A stretch of DNA of 55,630 bases from Clostridia bacterium (GCA_017410065.1 JAFQRL010000031.1:1-55630), one strand, 5' to 3'; positions 44,165 through 52,646 are shown, counted from the first letter of the stretch. Numbers and translations are program-made. Notes: generated from the sequence alone by a model not told the origin.

Positions 44165-45334
44165 ATGAAAAAAAGACTGTGCGCTTTGCTTTTGGCGCTT
44201 ACGACTGTGCTGACGGTGATGCTTTCTCTCACCTCCTGCGGAAACGACGGCGTTGAGGTGCCCGAGGAAATGCAGATAGTTAGGGAATCCAAAGCCGACG
44301 GCTACATCTTCTTTGGTCCCGAGGGCTGGAAGGTGGCAAATCAGGGAGAGGTCGCGGCGACCTACCTTTCCGCCTTCAACCGCGTTTCCATAACCTTCAC
44401 AAAGGCTGATATGCCAACGGTCGGCACGGCGGCGGAGGGCACCGATGCCCATAAGGTCGCCTTTGACGCATATATGAAAAAGACCTCGGAGAGCTTCCCC
44501 TACGAGCTTTCGGGGGAAATGTCGGGAAAGAAGATAAACTTCGGCTCATCCAAGGGCGCGGCAGATCTTGCGTATGAATATATCTACACCTACAAGGCGG
44601 ACGGCGAGGACGTTGCCTGCCGTCAGATACTTGTGGTGCGCGGCGAGGATTTCTTCATCCTTACATACACCGCCTTCGGCTCACCCACCGATGAAAATTC
44701 AAGCTATCGCATTTATTTACCGAAGGTAAATCTTGTTATTAAGAATTTCCTTTTCACAAAGAAGGGTAACGCTCCCGAGGCGGACAAGCCCACCTACGAA
44801 AAGGATGGAGACGGATATATCCTCGTTTCGGACAAGGCTCTTTCGGGCTTCAAGCTTTATATTCCCGAGGACTATGAGGTCGTTGACAACAGCGGTATCG
44901 TGTCAGCGAAGATCTCGGGCGGCGCGAATATTATCATCTCCAAGGCAACCGAGACCGGGCAAAGCGTGCTGAATTACGTGCTCAACCGCCGTCAGGACGT
45001 GCTTGAGGTTGCAGACAAGGACTCTCTTGTTGATATCAAGGTATCCGTGCCCGAGGAGATAAAGCAAACCAGCGAATCGCTTAAGGGCTGGCCTCTTGAG
45101 ATATGGCCCGAATACGACCCCAATATGAAATTCGGTAATCTTCCCTCGGGAACTATTGCGGCTTACGAATATAAATTCAGCCACGGCGGAAACGATTATC
45201 ACTCCTTCCAGATACTCGGCGTGACAAGCGGTCTTTTCCAGAGCGGCTACGTTTTTACCTACACCGCACTTGAGAGCGAATACGACGACCACATTGAGGA
45301 AGTAATGAAGATAATTTCGAAGGTTGAATTCTGA
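44165..45334 (+). CDS. Lipoprotein with two PsbP-like repeats (unknown)
   Basis: 389 residues. The signal peptide ends in a lipobox (SLTSC, Cys about 23), so it should be tethered outside. Two similar halves follow: residues 40-190 (DGYIFFGPEGWKVANQGEVAATYLSAFNRVSITF) and 215-388 (DGYILVSDKALSGFKLYIPEDYEVVDNSGIVSAKI). Each begins with a DGYI/Y segment and ends in a hydrophobic core, as in PsbP or DUF1795-like domains. The function is unknown. The stop overlaps the start of the cysteine desulfurase gene (TGATG), so the genes are coupled. Confidence 0.75.
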   Translation: MKKRLCALLLALTTVLTVMLSLTSCGNDGVEVPEEMQIVRESKADGYIFFGPEGWKVANQGEVAATYLSAFNRVSITFTKADMPTVGTAAEGTDAHKVAFDAYMKKTSESFPYELSGEMSGKKINFGSSKGAADLAYEYIYTYKADGEDVACRQILVVRGEDFFILTYTAFGSPTDENSSYRIYLPKVNLVIKNFLFTKKGNAPEADKPTYEKDGDGYILVSDKALSGFKLYIPEDYEVVDNSGIVSAKISGGANIIISKATETGQSVLNYVLNRRQDVLEVADKDSLVDIKVSVPEEIKQTSESLKGWPLEIWPEYDPNMKFGNLPSGTIAAYEYKFSHGGNDYHSFQILGVTSGLFQSGYVFTYTALESEYDDHIEEVMKIISKVEF

Positions 45335-46503
45335 TGAGAGAAATTTACCTTGACAACAGCGCGACGACGAGGATCTCCGAGGAGTCGCTGGCAAAATACA
45401 ACGAGATCTCGAGGGAGTGCTTCGGCAATCCCTCATCTCTTCATAAAATGGGATATAACGCCGAGGGAGTGCTTCGCTCGGCAAGAGAGGAGATACTTCT
45501 CTCGCTTGGCGCAAAGGGCTCTCGGGTGGTGTTCACCGCCTCGGGAAGCGAAGCAAACAATCTGGCGATCGTCGGCAGAGCCCTTTCAAAGGAGCGTTAC
45601 CTTAAGGGGGCAAAGATAATCACCACAGAGGGCGAACACGCATCGGTCTCCGAGCCTATCTCAAGGCTTGAGAAAATGGGCTTCAGAGTTGAGAGGATCC
45701 CCACCTTGGGCGGCACTCTCGATATGAAGGCTCTTGAGGCGGCACTCACGAGGGACGTTATCCTTGTGAGTATGATGATGGTGAATAACGAAACTGGCGC
45801 GCTATACGATCTCGCGGCTGTGGCAAGGCTAATGCGCCTTAAGTCTCCCGAGGCGTATCTCCACGTTGATGCGACCCAAAGCTATATGAAGCTCCCCTTC
45901 ACGAAGGCGTCGCTGGGTGCCGATATGATCACTATTTCCTCTCATAAAATTGAGGGACCGAAGGGCGTGGGTGCCCTTGTTGTAGACGAGAGAGTTATAA
46001 AAGAACGCGGTCTTTCTCCTCTTATCCTCGGCGGAGGACAGGAGGGCGGGCTCAGGTCGGGCACCGAAAACGTGCCCGCGGTGGCGGCATTCGGCGAGGC
46101 TGTGCGCCTCGGTCGGCTCTCGATAAGAGAGAGATACGAAAAAATGCGCTCACTCAGGGAATATCTTATAGAAAAGATCCGCCTCTCCCCCGCTCTTTCC
46201 GAGATCTCTATAACGCTTCCCGAAAAATGCGCGCCGCAAATACTTAATATCACCCTCCCCTCAATAAAGAGCGAGACTATGCTCCACTACCTTTCCTCCT
46301 TCGGCATTTACGTTTCAAGCGGCTCTGCCTGCTCATCGAATTCGGGGCACGTGTCCTCGGCACTCGTGGCGTACGGCAGAAGCGAGGCAGAGGCGGATTG
46401 CTCCATCAGGATAAGCCTCTCCCATAGAAATGAAAAAGAGGATATTGACGCTCTTTGCGAGGCACTTGCGGCAGGGCTCACCTCTCTTGCGAGGAAGCGC
46501 TGA
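45334..46503 (+). CDS. Cysteine desulfurase (NifS/IscS family)
   Basis: 389 residues. YLDNSATTRISEESL, FGNPSSLHKMG, VFTASGSEANNLAI, GEHASVSEP, MMMVNNETGAL, SSHKIEGPKG (PLP-binding Lys), RSGTENVPAVAAFG and SSGSACSSNSG (active-site Cys) follow the family order. It takes sulfur from cysteine for Fe-S cluster, tRNA or other thiolation. There is no adjacent IscU, ThiI or MnmA gene, so the pathway is not fixed. Both neighbouring genes overlap it by one base, in a lipoprotein-desulfurase-rlmH operon. Confidence 0.93.
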   Translation: MREIYLDNSATTRISEESLAKYNEISRECFGNPSSLHKMGYNAEGVLRSAREEILLSLGAKGSRVVFTASGSEANNLAIVGRALSKERYLKGAKIITTEGEHASVSEPISRLEKMGFRVERIPTLGGTLDMKALEAALTRDVILVSMMMVNNETGALYDLAAVARLMRLKSPEAYLHVDATQSYMKLPFTKASLGADMITISSHKIEGPKGVGALVVDERVIKERGLSPLILGGGQEGGLRSGTENVPAVAAFGEAVRLGRLSIRERYEKMRSLREYLIEKIRLSPALSEISITLPEKCAPQILNITLPSIKSETMLHYLSSFGIYVSSGSACSSNSGHVSSALVAYGRSEAEADCSIRISLSHRNEKEDIDALCEALAAGLTSLARKR

Positions 46504-46982
46504 TGGCTAATATAACTATTATAACCGTTGGCACCTTGAAGGAGAGCTATCTTTCCGAGGCGGTTGCCGAATATAAAAAAAGGCTCTCGCTTTACGCGAG
46601 AGTTGACGAGGTCAATCTTAAGGAGGAGCGCATAAGAGACGAGGACGATGCGGCGGAGGTCGCTCGCGCCCTTGAATGTGAGGGCGATAGGATCATTGCG
46701 GCAATACCCAAGGGTGCAGATACCATTGCTCTTTGCGTTGAGGGAAAGCAGTATAGCTCCGAGGAGCTTGCGGCGGCTCTTGGCAAAATGGCAGACGGCT
46801 CAGGCAAGATCGCGCTGATCATAGGCTCCTCTCACGGACTCTCCCCGAGGGTGAAGTCTCTTTGCTATATGAGGCTTTCGGTCTCAAGGCTCACCTTCCC
46901 GCACCAGCTGATGAGAGCTATGCTGATGGAAATACTTTATCGCTCCTTCACCATTCTTGCAGGCAAGAAATATCATAAATAG
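46503..46982 (+). CDS. rlmH: 23S rRNA (pseudouridine(1915)-N(3))-methyltransferase
   Basis: 159 residues from the ATG at 46503, which overlaps the previous stop. The opening NITIITVGTLKESYLSEAVAEY, ALIIGSSHGLSP (SAM pocket) and the C-terminal LTFPHQLMRAMLMEILYRSF with final KKYHK match RlmH, usually 155-159 residues. It methylates pseudouridine 1915 in helix 69 of 23S rRNA. A hairpin terminator follows at 47060. Confidence 0.95.
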   Translation: MANITIITVGTLKESYLSEAVAEYKKRLSLYARVDEVNLKEERIRDEDDAAEVARALECEGDRIIAAIPKGADTIALCVEGKQYSSEELAAALGKMADGSGKIALIIGSSHGLSPRVKSLCYMRLSVSRLTFPHQLMRAMLMEILYRSFTILAGKKYHK

Positions 46983-47059
46983 CTTTTTGCGAAGGAGTGC
47001 GTTTTTGGCTACCGTACCTGCGGACATTTATTCGGATCAGAAGTTACGGCTCTTCGTTT

Positions 47060-47085
47060 GGAGCCGATATCACGGCTCCTCTTTT
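47060..47085 (+). terminator. Terminator after rlmH, overlapping the CYTH gene end
   Basis: GGAGCCG (47060-47066) and CGGCTCC (47073-47079) followed by TCTTTT. The second arm lies inside the 3' end of the leftward CYTH gene, whose stop is at 47070-47072. Confidence 0.7.
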
Positions 47086-47579
47086 GGAAAGCTTCTTGCC
47101 ATTGAGGCATTGGAATAGGCTTTATTGCCCGTTACCTCCCGCTTTACCGTGATATAATCGGGTATATTGAGCACAGCGTCTCTGCCTTCAAGCTCGATCT
47201 CCATAATCGCGCTTTCGGTCCATTCGGGATATACGTCTATCTCAAGGGTCTGCCCGAGATAGCTTACCGTATATCGGGTCTTATGGAGGGGACGGGTCGC
47301 GGGATCGATAGCCTTTGCCATGGCGAGGTATTCCTCCTCTGTTATCTCCCGCTCGCTTTCCTGCGAGGTCATTTTATCCACTCTCACCTTTTCGGTCTCC
47401 GTGTATTCGATACGGCTTGGATATTCCCGCTTGCGCACTCTTTTGGTGATAGCCTCACTTGATTTAAGGTATATTTGGGTAATGGCACTTTTTGTGAAGC
47501 CCTCAAGACCCGAAAGGTTGGAGAGGTCGGGCTTTTTGATTATGAATTTGCGTTCGATCTCAAGTCCACATTTTTCCAT
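47070..47579 (-). CDS. CYTH domain protein
   Basis: 169 residues. The N-terminus GLEIERKFIIKK has the ExExK signature of CYTH (triphosphate tunnel) proteins, and the interior has alternating acidic/basic strands (ITKRVRKREYPSRIEYTETEKVRVD, SEREITEEEY, HKTRYTVSYLGQTLEIDVYPE, AIMEIELEG). The family hydrolyses or cyclises triphosphates such as ATP, thiamine triphosphate or polyphosphate with Mg or Mn. No partner gene is adjacent. A GAGGTG...AAAGGA stretch precedes the start. Confidence 0.9.
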   Translation of the reverse strand: MEKCGLEIERKFIIKKPDLSNLSGLEGFTKSAITQIYLKSSEAITKRVRKREYPSRIEYTETEKVRVDKMTSQESEREITEEEYLAMAKAIDPATRPLHKTRYTVSYLGQTLEIDVYPEWTESAIMEIELEGRDAVLNIPDYITVKREVTGNKAYSNASMARSFPKEEP

Positions 47580-47667
47580 TTTCCTTTTTCACCTCGCGTT
47601 TTCTCTTGTTTTCCTATTGATTTTAGCATATTCGGCTATTTTTTTCAATAAGTTTTTCAATTTATTA

Positions 47668-47696
47668 TTGACATAATTTAAAATATGTGATAAAAT
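47668..47696 (+). promoter_or_regulatory. Promoter for the 11-mer repeat protein
   Basis: TTGACA (47668-47673), 17 bases, TAAAAT (47691-47696). The 90-base leader has a hairpin-prone GATGCC..AAGGC-GTGT-GCCTC-GGCAT near 47738-47766. Confidence 0.75.
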
Positions 47697-47791
47697 ACTA
47701 TATGTATAAGGATGTATTCATCTTTTTGATCACTTTCGATGCCAAAGGCGTGTGCCTCGGCATTCGTCTTTAGCTTGGATTGGAGTATATT

Positions 47792-48142
47792 ATGGCTGAT
47801 TTTCTTGAAAAGGTAAAGGGCTTCTTCGGCAAGGTTGGCGCCGCTATAAAGAGCTTCTTCGGTAAGGTTGGTGCCGCTATAAAGAAGGCTTGGGATAAGG
47901 TCTCTCCCCCTATCAAAAAGGTTTGGGGTATTGTTGCGGGCGCGGTTAGTCACGCCTTCAAGGTTTGCATTGGCGGTATCAAAAAGGGTTGGAGCAAGGT
48001 CGTAGGCTTATGGCGCGAGCTCACCAAGGACGTTAAATGGAAGGTAGTTTGGGATAAGTGCACCACGGGTCTTCTTATCTTCCTTATGTCAGCCCCCGTT
48101 CTTATTCTTGCATACATATTCCTTTGGTTCCTTCTCAGATAA
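47792..48142 (+). CDS. Small amphipathic-helix protein of 11-residue repeats with C-terminal transmembrane helix
   Basis: 116 residues from the ATG at 47792 (GGAG six bases upstream), rather than the ATG at 47780. After MADFLEKVKG come six consecutive 11-residue units: FFGKVGAAIKS, FFGKVGAAIKK, AWDKVSPPIKK, VWGIVAGAVSH, AFKVCIGGIKK and GWSKVVGLWRE. The pattern is aromatic-x-K-V...I-K-K. The first two units are a recent 33-base tandem duplication (47822-47854 and 47855-47887). Residues about 92-115 are a transmembrane helix ending in LLR. An 11-residue period gives 3.67 residues per turn, as in membrane-binding helices of synuclein and apolipoproteins. It has its own promoter and terminator. 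I do not recognise a family. Confidence 0.75.
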   Translation: MADFLEKVKGFFGKVGAAIKSFFGKVGAAIKKAWDKVSPPIKKVWGIVAGAVSHAFKVCIGGIKKGWSKVVGLWRELTKDVKWKVVWDKCTTGLLIFLMSAPVLILAYIFLWFLLR

Positions 48143-48157
48143 TTAATTTAGTATTAT

Positions 48158-48195
48158 AAAAGGAAAGCAAGCGATGCGGCTTGCTTTCCTTTTTG
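48158..48195. terminator. Terminator of the 11-mer repeat gene, bidirectional
   Basis: AAAAGGAAAGCAAGC and GCTTGCTTTCCTTTT arms with a GATGCG loop. A very strong hairpin flanked by A- and T-runs. Confidence 0.9.
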
Positions 48196-48239
48196 TTTTG
48201 ATATTAATTGCTTTCGCTTTTTGCTTTTCGGGTAAGCGA

Positions 48240-48283
48240 TCTGCGTGAGGACGGCGCGATTATTATATTATCGCGCAAAACGC
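48240..48283. other. Long nested hairpin downstream of the cluster
   Basis: GCGCGAT/ATCGCGC arms (about 48257-48279) are nested within CTGCGT/ACGCAG (48240-48283). It sits just past the stop of the leftward 413-residue gene and may end its transcript, though no T-run follows on the minus strand. Confidence 0.55.
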
Positions 48284-48286
48284 AGG

Positions 48287-49528
48287 CTAGCTTCGCTTTT
48301 CAAATGCGGCGATACAGTTCTCAATGGAATTATTATCGTAGACCGTATATTGCTTGGTTTCGCCGTTGGGCTCTACCGTGGAGAAGCTCTGGTCGCCGTA
48401 TGCGCGCCAGGTTTCGGTGTTAAAGGAGTTTGCCGCGCCGAGACCGCCTGTGTAGTTATTGACTCTTGCCTCGCCTGTGTAAATACCGCCGTAGCTTATC
48501 CATTTACCGTCTGTGCCCTTAACGTAGACTATGGCGGAAACGAGAATATAATCTCCGATCCAGCTTTCAGTGGTGGGTGATGAGGGGTTTGATGGGTTAT
48601 CCGCAGTGAGATAGAGAACGAACTCGTCGCCCGAAAATGCGCCTGTGACGTTCTTTTTCTTTATCATTACCGTGCAGGGCTTGGATTCGCCGCCGCCGAT
48701 GGAGACCGAATTAAGAGTGTCGCCGAATATTGCCTTAACGAAGGCGGTGTCCGAGGAGCTCGCGCCGATAACGTTACCGACGTAGTTATCCTGGTAGCTT
48801 GCATCCTTCATCTGCTGAATAACCTGATCGTAGTTTTTCGGAGCTCCTTCAACGCTGTTAAGAACGTCGGTGAGCTTATCGGATGCGGCATTGATGGTGG
48901 CATCACCCTCAAGCTTGATCTTATCCGCCTCGGAGGGAGAAGCATAGAAGAATCTTACCGTAACGGTTAAAACCGATGCGCTATCGGAGGTGAGAACGAT
49001 CGTTGCGGGGATAGAATCGCCCTGACCAACAACGTATTCGTTTGTGGAATTAAGCTTATCGGGAGGAACGCCGACGATCATAGTCGACTCATTAAAGCCG
49101 CCCTCAAGATCGGGATAATCGGCGTTTGGCAGGACCTTAACGCCTGAGACCGTGCTTTCGGAAATACTGCCCTCGCCCGATGTTACCGTAACGTCGTATT
49201 TATAATAGGCAAGACGTGCGGAGGATTTGTTTGTGAGGGTCAGGTCCACGATCTTCGTTCCCGATGTGGAAAAATCAAGATCGCAAACGAAATATCCAAA
49301 CTGATTGGTGTAGTCGTTTGATCCGTCCATAAAGGAGATCTTATCGTTTTCTGTGGCACTTTTGATGCTTGCGGCGGAGACGTACATATAGTCGATGATC
49401 TTCGGCTGCTTCAGCACGGCGGCACTACCCGTGATAGACAGGATATCCGTGATCTGCGCATAACCAATAGAGGAAAGGGTGAGACAAATAAACAGTCCAA
49501 TAGCTATAAATATCCTTTTGAGCTTCAT
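48287..49528 (-). CDS. Large SipW-signal secreted protein (TasA-like group, unknown body)
   Basis: 413 residues. The N-terminus is MKLKRIFIAIGLFICLT followed by SIGYAQITDILSITGSAAV, the same SipW-cognate signal style as the two small proteins upstream (GIGYAALTD.L.VTGSA). The mature part is Ser/Thr/Asn-rich and beta-like, with long strand-like stretches (TKIVDLTLTNKSSARLAYYKYDVTVTS) and a Cys at about 290. The body is not a standard TasA/camelysin length. I infer a surface component, perhaps a cap or anchor. AAGGAGGA lies upstream of the start. The hairpin at 49610-49643 separates it from the previous gene, so expression may be reduced. Confidence 0.75.
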   Translation of the reverse strand: MKLKRIFIAIGLFICLTLSSIGYAQITDILSITGSAAVLKQPKIIDYMYVSAASIKSATENDKISFMDGSNDYTNQFGYFVCDLDFSTSGTKIVDLTLTNKSSARLAYYKYDVTVTSGEGSISESTVSGVKVLPNADYPDLEGGFNESTMIVGVPPDKLNSTNEYVVGQGDSIPATIVLTSDSASVLTVTVRFFYASPSEADKIKLEGDATINAASDKLTDVLNSVEGAPKNYDQVIQQMKDASYQDNYVGNVIGASSSDTAFVKAIFGDTLNSVSIGGGESKPCTVMIKKKNVTGAFSGDEFVLYLTADNPSNPSSPTTESWIGDYILVSAIVYVKGTDGKWISYGGIYTGEARVNNYTGGLGAANSFNTETWRAYGDQSFSTVEPNGETKQYTVYDNNSIENCIAAFEKRS

Positions 49529-49609
49529 ACAGTCTCCTCCTTTCTTTTGGTTAAAATGCGGGTTTTTGCAAATTATTGTTTACAGAATTTAATTGTTTTT
49601 TGAAATTTT

Positions 49610-49643
49610 GATGCGCTCTCGGCGATTTTGCCGAGGGCGCATC
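49610..49643. other. Strong hairpin between cluster genes
   Basis: Arms GATGCGCTCTCGGC (49610-49623) and GCCGAGGGCGCATC (49630-49643), a 14-base stem with one G-T pair. No uninterrupted T-run follows on the minus strand, so it may partly terminate transcription or protect the upstream message from exonucleases. Confidence 0.65.
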
Positions 49644-49678
49644 TCAGATAAAACAATTAACTTTTTGCGCCTTGGGGT

Positions 49679-52522
49679 TTATTTACCCGAAAGAACGTCC
49701 TCCATCTTGCGCTTCACAACGCTGATGATCTTTTTCAAGGGGTGCTTGATAAGCTCGGGATCGACCTTATGGTTTCCGTGAGCTACCGCCGCCTTTCTTA
49801 CGATCTCCTTGGAGCTGGATCTTGTGGGAACGAGGACTACGTCTCCGTCGTCTACCTTCTCACCGTTGGGATCGTAGCGGTATACTCTGTTGCCGTGATC
49901 CTTTTCGTTCCAGACAACGCCGATAACCTCAACGCCGGGATGCTCGACCGTCTCCGTGTATTCCTCGTCGACCTCGTCGATATAATCTATCTCGGAAAGT
50001 GAGACATCGGGCTCTGCCATAGCCTCCTCGATTGCGTGAGCCAATTCAAGGCTCTCCGCCTTTATTATGTGAGTGGGGTCTATCGCAACGTAGCCCTCGG
50101 GAACGAGCACCTTGATAAGCTCACGATCTATGAGAGCCTGGGTTTTCTCGTAAGGATGCTCTGCCACGTAGTCAATGGGCGACGCCTTGGGATCGGGCTT
50201 AAGCCCGAATTTCTCCATCGTGATATCAATAAGCTCAAACGCCTTTTTGAGGCCTCTGTCGCTTCTTATACGGACCAGCATAGGCACCTGCTCAAACATC
50301 TTTGCATCGGTTGCCTCGTGGAAATACTTTGCGGGATCGAACTCGTTCGGATCAAGTGCGCAATAGAGACAGATCGTCTTTCCGCGTATCTTTAATCTGA
50401 AGAGCTGATATCTTCCCTTCTTGAAGGTTTCGTATCTCCAGCTCATTCTTGCCTTAACGGTCTTGAATGAAAGAATGTAGTTTTTAAGATCGCTGTAATA
50501 CTTCTTGATGGTGCCGTTATCAGCCTGAATGATGTTAGCCATACAGCTTCTGCGGCATCTTATGTCTATTCTGTTGCCTTGATTATCGTAGTAGACGAAG
50601 CTTTCGTCGTCATCGTCGTCATCGTCGCTTCCTTCGCCCTCGACCTTTCTTGCCGCGGCAAGATCAATGATCTCGATCGCAGAATCTTCAATAACAGCCT
50701 CTGCTTCGGGAGCTTCCTCAACTGTGGGTTCAGCCTCCGGTGCTACCTCGGGAGCTTCTTCAACCGCAGGCTCTACCTCGGGGACTTCTTCAACCGCAGG
50801 CTCTGCCTCGGGGACTTCCTCAACCGCGGGCTCTGCTTCGGGAACTTCTTCAACCGCGGGCTCTGCCTCGGTGACAACCTCTGCCACAGGCTCTGCTTCG
50901 GGGGCAACCTCTGCCACAGGCTCTGCCTCGGGGGCTTCTTCAACCGCGGGCTCTGCCTCGACCCTTGCAAGCTTGACCTCGCCAAGGCGGTCGATAAGCT
51001 TTGCAACAACGAGCTCGGCTGTGTCGCTATTGCTCTGCACGAAGGGAGAATCAACGAAGCTCACCTTGTGCTCAATTACAGATGGGATATTAATGCCCTG
51101 ATATACAGGTGCGCTTGCCACAGGTGCAGGCTCGGAGACAGGCTCTGCCACAGGTGCAGGCTCGGAGACAGGCTCTGCCACAGGTGCGGGCTCGGAGACA
51201 GGCTCTGCCTCAGGTGCAGGCTCTGCCGCAACCTCCTCGGGGATCTGCTCCGCAGGAGCTTCCTCGGCGACCTCCTCGACCACAGGCTCTGCCTCGAGGG
51301 CGGGCTCTTTTACTGCCGCCGCTACGACCTTTACCGTCGCGTGTGCTTCGGGAATAGGCTTTGCTATATCCACAGGGCCGCCGGGGGTAAGGCTCTTTTC
51401 AAGCTTAACGACCGAATCGTCCACCCAAGCGGAGCCCTCGCCGTAAAGCTCGTCGTAGTTATCAACCTTTATCTCATAAAGATAAAGAAGCTTTGTGTTA
51501 GTGGGGATAAAGAACTGAGTTCTCGTTTGGTCCGTGTTCTCGCTCATAAGAATGGGCGACTGGATCGTGTCTCTGATGCTGAGCATCTCGTTAAAGCTTG
51601 CAACAAGGAGGACCTGGTAGCCCTCGGTGTCGAAGCCGTTAAGTATGCGCTGAATGAACGCCTTATAGCTTGAATGAACGCGCCTTACTCTGTTTGTGTA
51701 GTTAATGTCGTGGTTTCTCGTGAGGATAACGAAGGCGATGAGAAGAAGCACGAGCAATAGATCAAAGGAGCAAAGACCGATGCAGGAGCCCTTGAAGATC
51801 TCGGGATCCACCGCAGGACGGAATTTCAGAACCTTTCCCTCTCCCGATGGAACGCTGGAGGTCATATAAACGTCCACGGTGTTCACGTCAACGGGAATAT
51901 TAAGGGCTGTGGTGTATCTGTTTTGGCTCTCGGATTCAAGCTGCTCGGAGGAGCTTATAACCTCAACGTTCATACTGAGAATAATGGTGCTCTTGGCATC
52001 AAGGTTGAGAGAATCTACCATTCCGCTAGCCCAGAGATTATATTCGTCGTAGTCTACTGTGACCTTCTCGTTTATCTCAAGAGCACTGTTTGAGCTTTGA
52101 GTGCCCTTCATCTTGGGAACGAGGGTCTTTTCCACCGACTGAATGATCTTTCCCGAATAGTTATCTCTTATTTCAAGAGTGGCTGTTACGTCATAGACAA
52201 ATTCATAGTATACGTTTGCAACGTCCACGTCCATCTTATATGAAAGATCTGCCTCAATGGTGTCTATAAGCTCTGCAACGTATGCCTGACCTGACGGTAG
52301 CCATTCCTCCTCGTAGTATTCGTTTGGCTTGAGTCCTACCCGATAATCAACGCTGCCGCTCTCGCTGTATTTCGCTTCGACGGTCTTATTGAGTGCGCTG
52401 TAAACTGCACCGCACACGGCGGCAGAAATAGCCACGATAACTAATATTACAGACAGTATGATAATGATCTTTTTTCTGTTCGCCTTGTAATTTAATCGCT
52501 TTCGTCTTTCGGCTTCTGACAT
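49679..52522 (-). CDS. DUF5305-like membrane protein with Pro/Glu linker and shared cytoplasmic domain
   Basis: 947 residues. Transmembrane helix 1 at about 18-41 and helix 2 at 246-268 enclose an outside domain with the DUF5305-like opening SGSVDYRVGLKPNEYYEE and GQAYVAELIDTIEADLSYKM. After helix 2 the rest is probably cytoplasmic: a basic segment with SSYKAFIQRILNGFDTEGYQVLLVASFNEML, then Pro/Glu/Ala-rich 10-residue repeats (about 390-630), a poly-Asp run, then residues 645-825, homologous to the central domain of the 1033-residue protein: SCMANIIQADN..., VKARMSWRYETFKKGRYQ, LYCALDPNEF, QVPMLVRIRSDRGLKKA. A basic C-terminus follows. The gene lies between the signal peptidase and large secreted protein genes. 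DUF5305 next to SipW-type genes is a combination I recall from other genomes. Confidence 0.75.
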   Translation of the reverse strand: MSEAERRKRLNYKANRKKIIIILSVILVIVAISAAVCGAVYSALNKTVEAKYSESGSVDYRVGLKPNEYYEEEWLPSGQAYVAELIDTIEADLSYKMDVDVANVYYEFVYDVTATLEIRDNYSGKIIQSVEKTLVPKMKGTQSSNSALEINEKVTVDYDEYNLWASGMVDSLNLDAKSTIILSMNVEVISSSEQLESESQNRYTTALNIPVDVNTVDVYMTSSVPSGEGKVLKFRPAVDPEIFKGSCIGLCSFDLLLVLLLIAFVILTRNHDINYTNRVRRVHSSYKAFIQRILNGFDTEGYQVLLVASFNEMLSIRDTIQSPILMSENTDQTRTQFFIPTNTKLLYLYEIKVDNYDELYGEGSAWVDDSVVKLEKSLTPGGPVDIAKPIPEAHATVKVVAAAVKEPALEAEPVVEEVAEEAPAEQIPEEVAAEPAPEAEPVSEPAPVAEPVSEPAPVAEPVSEPAPVASAPVYQGINIPSVIEHKVSFVDSPFVQSNSDTAELVVAKLIDRLGEVKLARVEAEPAVEEAPEAEPVAEVAPEAEPVAEVVTEAEPAVEEVPEAEPAVEEVPEAEPAVEEVPEVEPAVEEAPEVAPEAEPTVEEAPEAEAVIEDSAIEIIDLAAARKVEGEGSDDDDDDDESFVYYDNQGNRIDIRCRRSCMANIIQADNGTIKKYYSDLKNYILSFKTVKARMSWRYETFKKGRYQLFRLKIRGKTICLYCALDPNEFDPAKYFHEATDAKMFEQVPMLVRIRSDRGLKKAFELIDITMEKFGLKPDPKASPIDYVAEHPYEKTQALIDRELIKVLVPEGYVAIDPTHIIKAESLELAHAIEEAMAEPDVSLSEIDYIDEVDEEYTETVEHPGVEVIGVVWNEKDHGNRVYRYDPNGEKVDDGDVVLVPTRSSSKEIVRKAAVAHGNHKVDPELIKHPLKKIISVVKRKMEDVLSGK
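51121..51210. repeat. Three near-identical 30-base tandem repeats, in frame
   Basis: Units at 51121-51150, 51151-51180 and 51181-51210 differ by one base. They encode the 10-residue EPAPVAEPVS motif of the 947-residue protein. A looser 30-base array at about 50700-50960 encodes EAEPAVEEVP units of the same linker. Confidence 0.9.
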
Positions 52523-52618
52523 ACAAGCCTCCTTTCCTCTTTAATAATAAAGATTTCGTTATTACGGTTCGTGCCGAAGCACGGTTATTAATATAATTAA
52601 CTATATTAAATATAGCTT

Positions 52619-52646
52619 ATATTCAAAATAATATATTCAAAATAAT
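52619..52646. repeat. 14-base tandem repeat upstream of the DUF5305-like gene
   Basis: ATATTCAAAATAAT occurs twice without a gap (52619-52632 and 52633-52646) in the 190-base AT-rich gap between the 947-residue and signal peptidase genes. It may be a regulator site or slippage product. Confidence 0.7.

Noticed and set aside
50579..51673. A 364-codon rightward frame with Leu/Cys/Arg repeats
   Set aside because: Antisense shadow of the 30-base repeats in the DUF5305-like gene.
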